Positions 1-6,296 of a stretch of 64,000 nt of DNA are shown here, in pieces. This DNA comes from Oscillospiraceae bacterium (GTDB lineage Bacteria > Bacillota > Clostridia > Oscillospirales > UBA929): NCBI GenBank assembly GCA_031265355.1, contig JAISCT010000017.1, positions 1 to 64,000 on the forward strand. The letters are read 5' to 3'. The notes below the pieces were generated by a model, which saw only the letters and a list, made by a program, of their open reading frames with translations, did no database searches and was not told the DNA's origin. Positions within the stretch are counted from its first letter, which is position 1, and each line of letters begins with the position of its first letter. The translations under genes and the position numbers were made by a program.

Positions 1-911
1 GAAGGCGGCAAGCCGTATTTCCAGCGCAAGTCGTCATTCAGGCTGCCGTCGTTCCAGTCCGAAAGGTTAAACGGCGGATTGGCGAGGATAAAGTCCGCTT
101 TCAGCGTCTTGTGCAGGTCGTTGTAGAACGTATCAGCGTTGTAAGCGCCGAGGTCGGCTTCAATCCCGCGAATGGCGAGGTTCATCAAAGCCATCTTGCG
201 GGTGGTCGGGTTGGCGTCCTGCCCGAAGACGGATAGGTTGTTGATATTGCCGGAGTGATGCCCCACGAAATCGGCGGATTGTATGAACATACCACCGGAA
301 CCGCAGCACGGGTCATACACGCGCCCCTTGAACGGCTGAAGCACCTCGACGAGCGTCCGCACCACGCAAGATGGAGTATAGAACTCCCCGGCGCGCTTGC
401 CTTCCTGCTCGGCAAACTTGGCAAGGCAGTATTCGTAGGCACGGCCGAGGATGTCCTTGCTGTCGCCATGCTCTATCATCTGAATGTTGGTAAAGAGGTC
501 AACCACGTTTCCAAGGCGGCGTTTGTCCAACTCGTCGCGAGCGTAGTTTTTCGGCAGGATGTCCTTCAAGCGCTTGTTCTCTTTTTCAATCGCCCGCATC
601 GCATCGTCGATGACTGTGCCGATTTCCTCTTTGTGCGCCGCTTCGGAGATGACGCTCCACCGCGCCGAAGGCGGCACGAAAAACACGTTCACCTCGGCGT
701 AGGCGTCCTTGTCCTCCACGTCGTCGTTATCGGCGAGCAGTTCTTGGTATCGAGCCTCAAACTTGTCCGAAATGTACTTCAGGAAGATAAGCCCCAGCAC
801 AACGTGCTTATACTCTGCCGCGTCCATATTGCCGCGCAGAATGTCGGCCGCCGCCCAGATTTGCTGCTCGAAGCCTACCTCCGCTGTGTTGTTCCCACTG
901 TTTACTGCCAT
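1..911 (-). CDS. hsdM: Type I restriction-modification DNA methyltransferase subunit M (HsdM), 3' end off window
   Basis: Read on the reverse strand from ATG at 911; the frame stays open to the window edge (about 303 residues), so the C-terminus is missing. The start follows AGGAGGC with normal spacing. The N-terminal helical HsdM domain (WAAADILRG, LGLIFLKYISDKF) is followed by the SAM-dependent N6-adenine methyltransferase core: DPCCGSGGMF (SAM-binding motif I) and NPPFN (catalytic motif IV). HsdM methylates adenine in the target site and forms a complex with HsdS and HsdR, which would lie beyond position 1. The sequence upstream of the start runs directly into an unrelated SLH remnant, which suggests an insertion or recombination junction. 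Family assignment is secure; that the system is intact cannot be judged here. Confidence 0.95.
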   Translation of the reverse strand, partial: MAVNSGNNTAEVGFEQQIWAAADILRGNMDAAEYKHVVLGLIFLKYISDKFEARYQELLADNDDVEDKDAYAEVNVFFVPPSARWSVISEAAHKEEIGTVIDDAMRAIEKENKRLKDILPKNYARDELDKRRLGNVVDLFTNIQMIEHGDSKDILGRAYEYCLAKFAEQEGKRAGEFYTPSCVVRTLVEVLQPFKGRVYDPCCGSGGMFIQSADFVGHHSGNINNLSVFGQDANPTTRKMALMNLAIRGIEADLGAYNADTFYNDLHKTLKADFILANPPFNLSDWNDGSLNDDLRWKYGLPP

Positions 912-949
912 ATAATTTGCCTCCTTCTTGTTCATCGCCCGTGTTCTCT

Positions 950-1101
950 CGACCGTCTTTTGCAAATCCGATATATCAAGTTATGCGCTTGACGCCGTCA
1001 AAGCGCTCTATACCGCAGGCATCATCAATGACAAAAGCGGAGACAAATTCGATCCGAAAGGCAATTCGACCCGCGCCGAGGCGGCGGCAAAAGAGGACTG
1101 A
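950..1101 (+). pseudogene. Remnant of an S-layer homology (SLH) domain protein, C-terminal end
   Basis: A frame ending in TGA at 1099-1101 encodes an SLH-like repeat end: ISSYALDAVKALYTAGIIN, then FDPKGNSTRAEAA. The characteristic SLH pieces are the DAV.ALY segment, the FDP motif and the TRAE motif. The preceding SFAN (conserved Phe region) is in another frame, with the shift near 966-970, and there is no start or signal peptide. SLH domains anchor proteins non-covalently to secondary cell-wall polymers. This looks like the last SLH repeat of a larger surface protein whose body has been lost; its 5' side abuts the hsdM upstream region. Confidence 0.75.
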
Positions 1102-1153
1102 GCATACTGTGGATACAGCGGATCCGGATTCGGGTTCGGCAAGTACTTTGATC

Positions 1154-1188
1154 AAGAGCCGCATCCTCATCACAAGGATGCGGCTCTT
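1154..1188. terminator. Perfect 13-bp hairpin, probable terminator of the SLH remnant
   Basis: AAGAGCCGCATCC at 1154-1166 and its exact reverse complement at 1176-1188 enclose a 9-nt loop. The hairpin is 52 nt past the SLH remnant stop codon, on the side opposing the DsbA-like gene. There is no strong T-run on either side, so termination is inferred from position and stem strength only. Confidence 0.55.
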
Positions 1189-1314
1189 GGCCTACTGAAT
1201 GAAGCACCCCGCAGCAGAGACTGCGGAGTATCACCCGTAAGTTACGGAGACTGTGCAGCAGAGCTGCAACGTCAGTTCCAAATTGGTCTTTGCAGATTCT
1301 TCTGCAAAAAATGC

Positions 1315-1818
1315 CTATCCAGAATGCCTATTCAGGAATGCTGCGAGTTGCTCTTTGCTCACGCCGGCGCTCAGTTTGGATTTTAGCGTTTCCTCTCTCA
1401 TGCGATATGACGGCACGGCGGAAAAGCCATATGTATCCCAAGCAAGGCGATTGTTTTCCGATAGCATATTCTCATACTGGTTGCTGGAGAGAACTCTATA
1501 TAGCTCATTGCTATCCAGCAATCCGTCTGCTATATCCATTATGACGCGAATATCTTCTATATCCGCGCGGTCTGTCAGCGCAGCATTGTACATCCTCTGG
1601 TGATATTTCTCCACATCCGCACCATGCTCCAATGCGAAGAACATTCCACGGGCACAGAGATCGCTGTGTCGTCCGTATTGTTCGGGGCGGGGGTGTGCCT
1701 CACACGGGCGCCATTCGATTGCAATGTCAGGAAATTGTGGCAGTAGTTCCACCAGATATTCATGCCCCTGCAAACAATACGGGCAGACGTAATCAAAAAA
1801 TACTTCCAGCTTGGGCAC
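1315..1818 (-). CDS. DsbA/FrnE-family thiol oxidoreductase
   Basis: A 167-residue protein with a thioredoxin-fold DsbA-like domain. The active-site CPYC is at residues 12-15, straight after the first beta strand (VFFDYVCPYC), and AVPSY near residue 134 supplies the cis-Pro loop. There is no signal peptide, so a cytoplasmic FrnE-like oxidoreductase or disulfide isomerase is more likely than an exported DsbA. It starts at GTG (1818) behind GGAGAGGTG. Length fits the shorter FrnE-like members. It stands alone: a remnant lies downstream and a hairpin-rich gap separates it from the zinc-ribbon gene upstream. Substrate unknown. Confidence 0.85.
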   Translation of the reverse strand: MPKLEVFFDYVCPYCLQGHEYLVELLPQFPDIAIEWRPCEAHPRPEQYGRHSDLCARGMFFALEHGADVEKYHQRMYNAALTDRADIEDIRVIMDIADGLLDSNELYRVLSSNQYENMLSENNRLAWDTYGFSAVPSYRMREETLKSKLSAGVSKEQLAAFLNRHSG

Positions 1819-1887
1819 AATTATTCACCTCTCCGATTGTATGATTTTGCTTTCTTATAGTCATATTGTATGATGCTTCCCGCTGAT

Positions 1888-1915
1888 GGTTAAGGCTGTC
1901 CACTTTGCCTTAACC
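1888..1915. repeat. Inverted repeat (9-bp stem) in the 1819-1992 gap
   Basis: GGTTAAGGC at 1888-1896 and GCCTTAACC at 1907-1915 form a 9-bp stem with a 10-nt loop. A small palindrome, AGGGTGAACCCT, follows at 1923-1934. Together with the hairpin at 1945-1967 this gives three successive inverted repeats in one short intergenic region. Confidence 0.6.
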
Positions 1916-1944
1916 GCTTGCTAGGGTGAACCCTAATACCCCTC

Positions 1945-1967
1945 GGAAAACTCATGTTGAGTTTTCC
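1945..1967 (-). terminator. Hairpin downstream of the EcsC-like zinc-ribbon gene
   Basis: GGAAAACTC (1945-1953) and GAGTTTTCC (1959-1967) form a perfect 9-bp stem with a 5-nt loop, 26 nt beyond the stop codon of the minus-strand gene ending at 1993. No long T-run follows, so it may be a weak terminator or an mRNA 3'-end stabiliser. Confidence 0.55.
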
Positions 1968-1992
1968 GTTAAGCCCACTTCGCGGTCTGCTG

Positions 1993-3003
1993 TTATAACA
2001 CAATGTCACCATCATCAAACGGGTCGCCGCATTCCGGGCAAAACTTTGGCGGTTGAGTTTTATCGTCAGGTTCCCATCCGCATTTGTCGCACCGATATTG
2101 CGGTAGGCCGGCGGGTTTGGCGTTGCCACACTCCATGCAGAACTTGCCCTTGTTCTCCGTACTGCAAGCGCAAATCCAGAAGTTGGTATCGACCGTTTCA
2201 GCTTCCACAGCTACCACTTCTTCGGCTATCATGCTCTCTGTCTCAATAACAATAGAGACTTCATATTCGGCGAACGCTTCCGGCGACATACGCGCCAAAC
2301 TTGACAATTGTTTTTGTAGCCTGTGTGCCATTGGTTTGAATGTTGCAAGCGTAAGCCCTCCGGAGAGAACACCTCCGATTATGGGCACAGCTTTCGATAC
2401 TCCTTTGGCAAAGGTCGCTTTAACCATCCTTTGACCCAGCATCGCCGCAATTTTTTTGACAATCGGATAATACCAAGTCTTGGTCAAGGCTTTAGCGGCA
2501 ACCTTTTTGGCGACAGCCTTCATAGCGGTTTCGCCGAACAGTTTAGCGACGACTTTGTTGGCAACACCTACACCGGACATTACACCGATGAAGAGAATGA
2601 GCTGCGACTCCGTAGCGGCATCAAGCTCGGAGGATTCGGCAAACATCTCACTCCAACCGTATATGTACGCCAGTTCCTGTGCGACACGGATTACAAAGCC
2701 ATAAAACTGCGCCAAGTCAGCCGGGATAGTCGCCGCCATAGCGAGCCCGCCGGGAATTCCAGCCGCCGTTGAAATGGCAGTCACTTTGGCGGTTTCCGCG
2801 TTGATCATAGCGTTCGCCAGACTATCCAATGCTGCAATCGGAACATCAGCGTGAAGCGTTCCCTCTGCGATAGCTGTTTGCAGTTGTTCCGGCGTGCATA
2901 GCTTGCCGAGATTTTTTGTCAAAAAGTCGGTACGGTCAATGCGGATAAGCGGAAGCTTCGCCGCACTCTCGACGAGCGAGGTGAATAAGATTTCTTGCGC
3001 CAT
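1993..3003 (-). CDS. EcsC-like protein with C-terminal double zinc ribbon
   Basis: A 336-residue protein. The segment at residues 75-125 (GIPGGLAMAATIPADLAQFY, then a QELAYIYGW motif) resembles the EcsC family, whose function is poorly known and which is linked to membrane or protein traffic. The middle is rich in Ala, Lys and Gly with amphipathic helices. The last 60 residues are cysteine-rich: CACSTENKGKFCMECG, then YRCDKCGWEP, then KFCPECGDPFDD, i.e. at least two zinc ribbons. That tail closely matches the tail of the SPFH protein at 23007-24539 (about two thirds identical by eye). ATG at 3003 follows AGGAGG. There are no clear transmembrane helices except possibly around residues 75-100 and 205-225. 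Function not established. Confidence 0.7.
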   Translation of the reverse strand: MAQEILFTSLVESAAKLPLIRIDRTDFLTKNLGKLCTPEQLQTAIAEGTLHADVPIAALDSLANAMINAETAKVTAISTAAGIPGGLAMAATIPADLAQFYGFVIRVAQELAYIYGWSEMFAESSELDAATESQLILFIGVMSGVGVANKVVAKLFGETAMKAVAKKVAAKALTKTWYYPIVKKIAAMLGQRMVKATFAKGVSKAVPIIGGVLSGGLTLATFKPMAHRLQKQLSSLARMSPEAFAEYEVSIVIETESMIAEEVVAVEAETVDTNFWICACSTENKGKFCMECGNAKPAGLPQYRCDKCGWEPDDKTQPPKFCPECGDPFDDGDIVL

Positions 3004-3044
3004 AGCAACCTCCTGTTTGTGTAAGTTTCATCATCAGGCCATGC

Positions 3045-3200
3045 TCATAATGTGCGCCGGAATCCTCCCTCGCTCGCAATTACTTGACCGGTAATCCATT
3101 TCGCGTAGTCGCTGTGAAAAAAGAGAGCCAAGTCCGCAGCATCATCGGGCGTCCCTACCTGCCGGCAGGAAAGAGTTTTCTCGCAAACTCGTATTCTTCA
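3045..3200 (-). pseudogene. C-terminal remnant of a short-chain dehydrogenase/reductase (SDR)
   Basis: On the reverse strand, ending TGA at 3045-3047, a frame reads QVGTPDDAADLALFFHSDYA, then KWITGQVIASEGGF. This is the typical SDR C-terminus (GTPDDAA helix, ITGQVI..GGF end). No start codon, Rossmann GxxxGxG motif or catalytic YxxxK is present upstream, so only the last roughly 45-50 residues survive. It sits 41 nt upstream of the EcsC-like gene on the same strand. Confidence 0.75.
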
Positions 3201-3287
3201 CCAAATGAATATGACGTACAAACGCCTTGAATCCACGCCAAAGTATTACTTCGGATGTTCGCCTGAATTACGCTAGGAAAAGCATAA

Positions 3288-3332
3288 ATCCGAACGCCTC
3301 TCCGATGATTTTAATATCGGCAGGGTTCGGAT
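3288..3332 (-). terminator. Long imperfect hairpin after tRNA-Leu
   Basis: ATCCGAAC (3288-3295) pairs with GTTCGGAT (3325-3332), with further inner pairing CCGAT/ATCGG. It lies 11 nt beyond the CCA of tRNA-Leu on the minus strand and is followed by a T-rich stretch, consistent with an intrinsic terminator of the tRNA unit. Confidence 0.55.
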
Positions 3333-3342
3333 TATACGCTGT

Positions 3343-3429
3343 TGGTGCGGTCGGCGGGACTTGAACCCGCACACCCTTGTCGAGTACTAGCACCTCAAGC
3401 TAGCGCGTATGCCATTCCGCCACGACCGC
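3343..3429 (-). tRNA. tRNA-Leu (anticodon GAG)
   Basis: The acceptor stem GCGGTCG/CGACCGC closes a class II cloverleaf with a long variable arm. The anticodon stem CTAGC/GCTAG encloses the loop TTGAGGT, giving anticodon GAG (codons CUC/CUU). The T-arm contains GGTTCAAGTCC. The discriminator is A and CCA is encoded at 3343-3345. A sigma-A promoter lies 21 nt upstream. Confidence 0.97.
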
Positions 3430-3449
3430 AAGAAGTCACATGCTTTATC

Positions 3450-3478
3450 AGTATAGCAACTGTTGCCACAGAAGTCAA
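3450..3478 (-). promoter_or_regulatory. Sigma-A promoter of tRNA-Leu
   Basis: On the minus strand, -35 TTGACT (3473-3478) and -10 TATACT (3450-3455) are separated by exactly 17 nt; the -10 ends 21 nt before the tRNA 5' end. Confidence 0.85.
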
Positions 3479-3583
3479 GCGTACAGGCGGGATTTAAGCA
3501 ATTTTTTCTTGGCGCCGGCGTCGTGACTGTGCATCGCCACAAATTGGTATCTTATTTCGATGCGCTTTGCGCACACTAGGGTC

Positions 3584-3742
3584 ATGTGTTTGATCACGTG
3601 TACTGAATCCTGCATCTATCAGCAGGAGGGCGCCTGCCGTCTGGAACGGGCCGCCTCTGTGGGCCAGGCCGGCAGGGGCTGCGTCCACTTTGTCGGGCGC
3701 GCCAAACCGGCAAAACTGCCGCCGCGCGGGGGAGACGCCTAA
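3584..3742 (+). CDS. Small cysteine-rich protein, possible
   Basis: A 52-residue frame from ATG 3584 to TAA 3742. The first half carries CLITCTESCIYQQEGACRLE, a CxxxC....C pattern with a QQEG.C.L core that resembles short Cys-rich proteins of Clostridia thought to bind metal. A further Cys lies at GRGCVHFV. No strong Shine-Dalgarno is visible (AGGG just upstream), and an in-frame ATG at 3560 is also possible. Its stop overlaps the stop region of the convergent diguanylate cyclase by 4 nt. It could be chance coding; the Cys spacing is the main support. Confidence 0.4.
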   Translation: MCLITCTESCIYQQEGACRLERAASVGQAGRGCVHFVGRAKPAKLPPRGGDA

Positions 3743-4629
3743 ACAACCCGGTTGCGCCCGCCTTGCTTCGCCTGATACAGGTTGTGGTCGACTCGCTTGA
3801 TAAGCGTCTCCATGTCGTCGTCCGACTCCATGGCGGCCACGCCGGCGCTCACCGTGATGCGAATGGGCGCGCCCTCATAGACAAAGGAATGTTCCTCGAC
3901 TTTCTCACGCACGCTCTCGACCATCTCACGGCAGTCCTCCAGGGGCGCTCCCGGCAGGCACAGCAGGAACTCTTCGCCGCCGTAACGCGCCACCCAGTCG
4001 GACTGCCGCTTGATATGCGCCTGAACCAGCTGCGCAAATTCGCGGAGGACATAGTCTCCGCAGAGGTGTCCATGGGTGTCATTGATGGACTTGAAAAGAT
4101 CGATGTCAAACAGGGCTATCGAAAGCGGGCACGAAATGGCCTTGCTGGCGTTAATCGAGATGGGCAGATGTTCGTCGATGTATCGTTTGTTCAAAATCCC
4201 CGTGAGGCCATCCGTCTGTGAGAGGGTGTTGAGCTCGGAGATGATGAATTCCACATTTTTATTGATCGTGTCGTCGTAGTAGTCGACCGTCATGCTCTGG
4301 GTGATGTCTTTGATCATCTCCACAATGTAGCGCTTGCCGTCCATCAGCAACGGTACGGAGAGGACCAGCAAAATAATGCCCTTGTGATACTCCAGCTTCA
4401 CCGCCGTCTCGCCCGTGTAGTACGCGCGAATGGATGTGCAGTTTTTGCAACGCTCATTACAGTCAAAAATATCCGTACAGCTGACGTGCGTGTTCACGAA
4501 TCCGTCAGGCATGAGTTCCATGACCTCACACTTTTCCGCGTCCACAAGCCGGAGCAGATCAAACAGCTCACTGTAGGCGCCGCCGCGCATCAAAACATTT
4601 TCTATCTCGTTGCGATTGATCGCTTCCAT
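3739..4629 (-). CDS. Diguanylate cyclase with cysteine-bearing PAS-like sensor domain
   Basis: A 296-residue protein. C-terminal GGDEF domain: TDGLTGILNKRY opens it, DIDLFKSIND is the metal-binding strand, and RYGGEEF is the active-site loop (GGEEF, competent for c-di-GMP synthesis). The N-terminal part (about 1-125) looks like a PAS-type sensor with a Cys cluster, SCTDIFDCNERCKNCTS, which may bind metal or sense redox state. ATG 4629 is chosen because GAGAGGGGG precedes it; an in-frame TTG at 4653 has no such site. It is the last gene of a run behind uvrC, rsmD, coaD and a coiled-coil gene. No RxxD inhibitory site was noticed. Confidence 0.93.
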   Translation of the reverse strand: MEAINRNEIENVLMRGGAYSELFDLLRLVDAEKCEVMELMPDGFVNTHVSCTDIFDCNERCKNCTSIRAYYTGETAVKLEYHKGIILLVLSVPLLMDGKRYIVEMIKDITQSMTVDYYDDTINKNVEFIISELNTLSQTDGLTGILNKRYIDEHLPISINASKAISCPLSIALFDIDLFKSINDTHGHLCGDYVLREFAQLVQAHIKRQSDWVARYGGEEFLLCLPGAPLEDCREMVESVREKVEEHSFVYEGAPIRITVSAGVAAMESDDDMETLIKRVDHNLYQAKQGGRNRVV

Positions 4630-4660
4630 CGACGGTCCCCCTCTCTCTATCAACCTGCAC

Positions 4661-5140
4661 TCACTCGGCCCCGGGCCGCTTGCCGACCGCCGCGGACCGG
4701 AACTCCGCGCGCGAGGTACGCACCTCGGAGAGCGCCTCGGAGAGCGCCTCTTCCGTGCGTTTTAATGTGTTGTCCACATACTCGTTGGCCGCACGCCGCA
4801 TCTCCTTGGCCTTGGTCTCGGCCACCAAAATGATATCGTTCGCCTTCTGCCGCGCAACCACCAGGACCTCTTCCTGGCTGACGAGCTGCCGCGCGCGTTC
4901 CTCCGCCTGCCGTTTGAGAGCCTCGGCCTCCCGCTTCGCGGCGCTGATGATGTCGTTGCGCCCCTCTACGATGGAACGCGCCTGCTTTAAGTCCGTGGGC
5001 AGAATAGCGTTGATCTCGTCCACCAAACCGAGCAGTTTGTCTTTGTCCAGAATACAGCGATCCGAGCCGAACGGCAGCGAGAAGGCGTTTTGCACCATCT
5101 CGTAGAGCATGCCGAGAAGCTCTTCCACTCCGCCTGCCAT
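4661..5140 (-). CDS. Coiled-coil protein of the coaD locus, function unknown
   Basis: A 159-residue protein, mostly alpha-helical. The helix from about residue 60 to 150 is rich in Ala, Glu, Lys and Arg (AAKREAEALKRQAEERARQL), typical of a long coiled coil similar to ATPase stalk subunits or DivIVA-like proteins. The N-terminal segment (MAGGVEELLGMLYEMVQNAF) could bind a membrane or partner. ATG 5140 follows AGGAGG. It lies 15 nt after coaD on the same strand. Such a gene is commonly found beside coaD in Clostridia, but its role is not established. No catalytic motif is seen. Confidence 0.75.
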   Translation of the reverse strand: MAGGVEELLGMLYEMVQNAFSLPFGSDRCILDKDKLLGLVDEINAILPTDLKQARSIVEGRNDIISAAKREAEALKRQAEERARQLVSQEEVLVVARQKANDIILVAETKAKEMRRAANEYVDNTLKRTEEALSEALSEVRTSRAEFRSAAVGKRPGAE

Positions 5141-5155
5141 GGTTGATGTCCTCCT

Positions 5156-5638
5156 TTATCCTCTTCTCAGTTTGCACGCGACATCGCCGCAGATCTCGGG
5201 CGGGACAAAGTGTGAGATGTCGCCGCCGAGCGAGCCAATTTCCTTGACAATGCTGGAACTTAGATACTGGTGCGTCTCCCCGGTGGTCAGAAACACCGTG
5301 TCGAGATGTGGATTGAGCTTGCGGTTCAGCAGCGCCATCTGAAACTCCAATTCGAAGTCCGACACGGCGCGCAGCCCCTTGACCAACACCCGCGCACCAC
5401 GGGCGGCGGCGTACTCGGCGAGGAGAATCGGCGAAGTGTCGATCTCCACATTGGGGAGAACCTGCGTCACACGGCGCAGCAGCGCCACCCGCTCCTCGGC
5501 GGAAAACAGTACGCTCTTGCGCGGATTCTGCATGACTGCCACGACCAGCCGCTCAAAGATGCCGGCCGCACGCACGATGATGTCGAGATGTCCATTGGTC
5601 ACCGGGTCGAAACTGCCCGGATAGATCGCCAGACTCAT
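5156..5638 (-). CDS. coaD: Phosphopantetheine adenylyltransferase (coenzyme A biosynthesis)
   Basis: A 160-residue protein of exactly family size. It transfers AMP from ATP to 4'-phosphopantetheine, giving dephospho-CoA. Motifs: YPGSFDPVTNGHLD at residues 5-18 (nucleotide-binding T/HxGH loop), VKGLRAVSDFE for phosphopantetheine contact, and LSSSIVKE near residue 128. ATG 5638 was chosen because the family starts exactly before AIYPGSFDP; the open frame extends further upstream without support. It follows rsmD by 41 nt, a conserved pairing in many bacteria. Confidence 0.98.
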   Translation of the reverse strand: MSLAIYPGSFDPVTNGHLDIIVRAAGIFERLVVAVMQNPRKSVLFSAEERVALLRRVTQVLPNVEIDTSPILLAEYAAARGARVLVKGLRAVSDFELEFQMALLNRKLNPHLDTVFLTTGETHQYLSSSIVKEIGSLGGDISHFVPPEICGDVACKLRRG

Positions 5639-5679
5639 AGCCGATCCTTTCTCAGCGCCGCGGCGCTGCGTTTTCTCCG

Positions 5680-6243
5680 TCAGACAAAGACGCCGCCGGG
5701 CATCTCTTTTTGGTAGAGCGTGACCGCTTTGGCACCGTACCGGTACGTACGCCCGCACCGGTACGGCACGGGCAGCGCCGGCGGTTCAAAGCTGCGGTCC
5801 GCCTCACAAATTATTATACCACCAGGGTTCACAATGTCAAATAGGACAATGGCATCCAGCGCCTTCGGCAGCAGGCGGGCATTGTAAGGCGGGTCGAGAA
5901 ACACGATGTCGAAGGGTTCCGGGCGCGTGGACAGATAACCCAGTGCGTCTGCGGGGACAAGGACGGCGGCGGCGTGCAACCCCGTGTGCCGCAGGTTTTC
6001 TTGGGTGACAGTCAGCGAGGCGCGGCTGCTGTCCACAAACACTGCCGCGCGCGCGCCCCGGCTGAGCGCCTCAATACCAAGCTGGCCGCTGCCGGAAAAG
6101 AGATCCAGCACGCGGCGGCCCTCGATGTCGAACTGGATGACGCTGAAGATGGCCTCTTTCACCCGCTGCGACGTGGGGCGCACTGTGTCGCCCGGCACGG
6201 TACGCAGGTTCCGGCCGCGCGCGCGGCCCGTGATGACTCGCAT
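5680..6243 (-). CDS. rsmD: 16S rRNA (guanine(966)-N2)-methyltransferase RsmD
   Basis: A 187-residue SAM-dependent methyltransferase acting on G966 of 16S rRNA in the small subunit. The N-terminus MRVITGRARGR is characteristic. LDLFSGSGQLGIEALSRGA is motif I for SAM binding and FLDPPYN is the catalytic DPPY motif. ATG 6243 follows AGGAGG. It is co-oriented with uvrC upstream and coaD downstream, and likely co-transcribed with them. Confidence 0.97.
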   Translation of the reverse strand: MRVITGRARGRNLRTVPGDTVRPTSQRVKEAIFSVIQFDIEGRRVLDLFSGSGQLGIEALSRGARAAVFVDSSRASLTVTQENLRHTGLHAAAVLVPADALGYLSTRPEPFDIVFLDPPYNARLLPKALDAIVLFDIVNPGGIIICEADRSFEPPALPVPYRCGRTYRYGAKAVTLYQKEMPGGVFV

Positions 6244-6296
6244 GGCGTTCCTCCTGTGACGGTCTGCACCCCGGCGACGCGCCCGGCGGGGTCGCG

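Noticed and set aside
255..992. 245-residue plus-strand open frame
   Set aside because: It is antisense to hsdM, whose protein has clear methyltransferase motifs; the plus frame has no domain or ribosome site.
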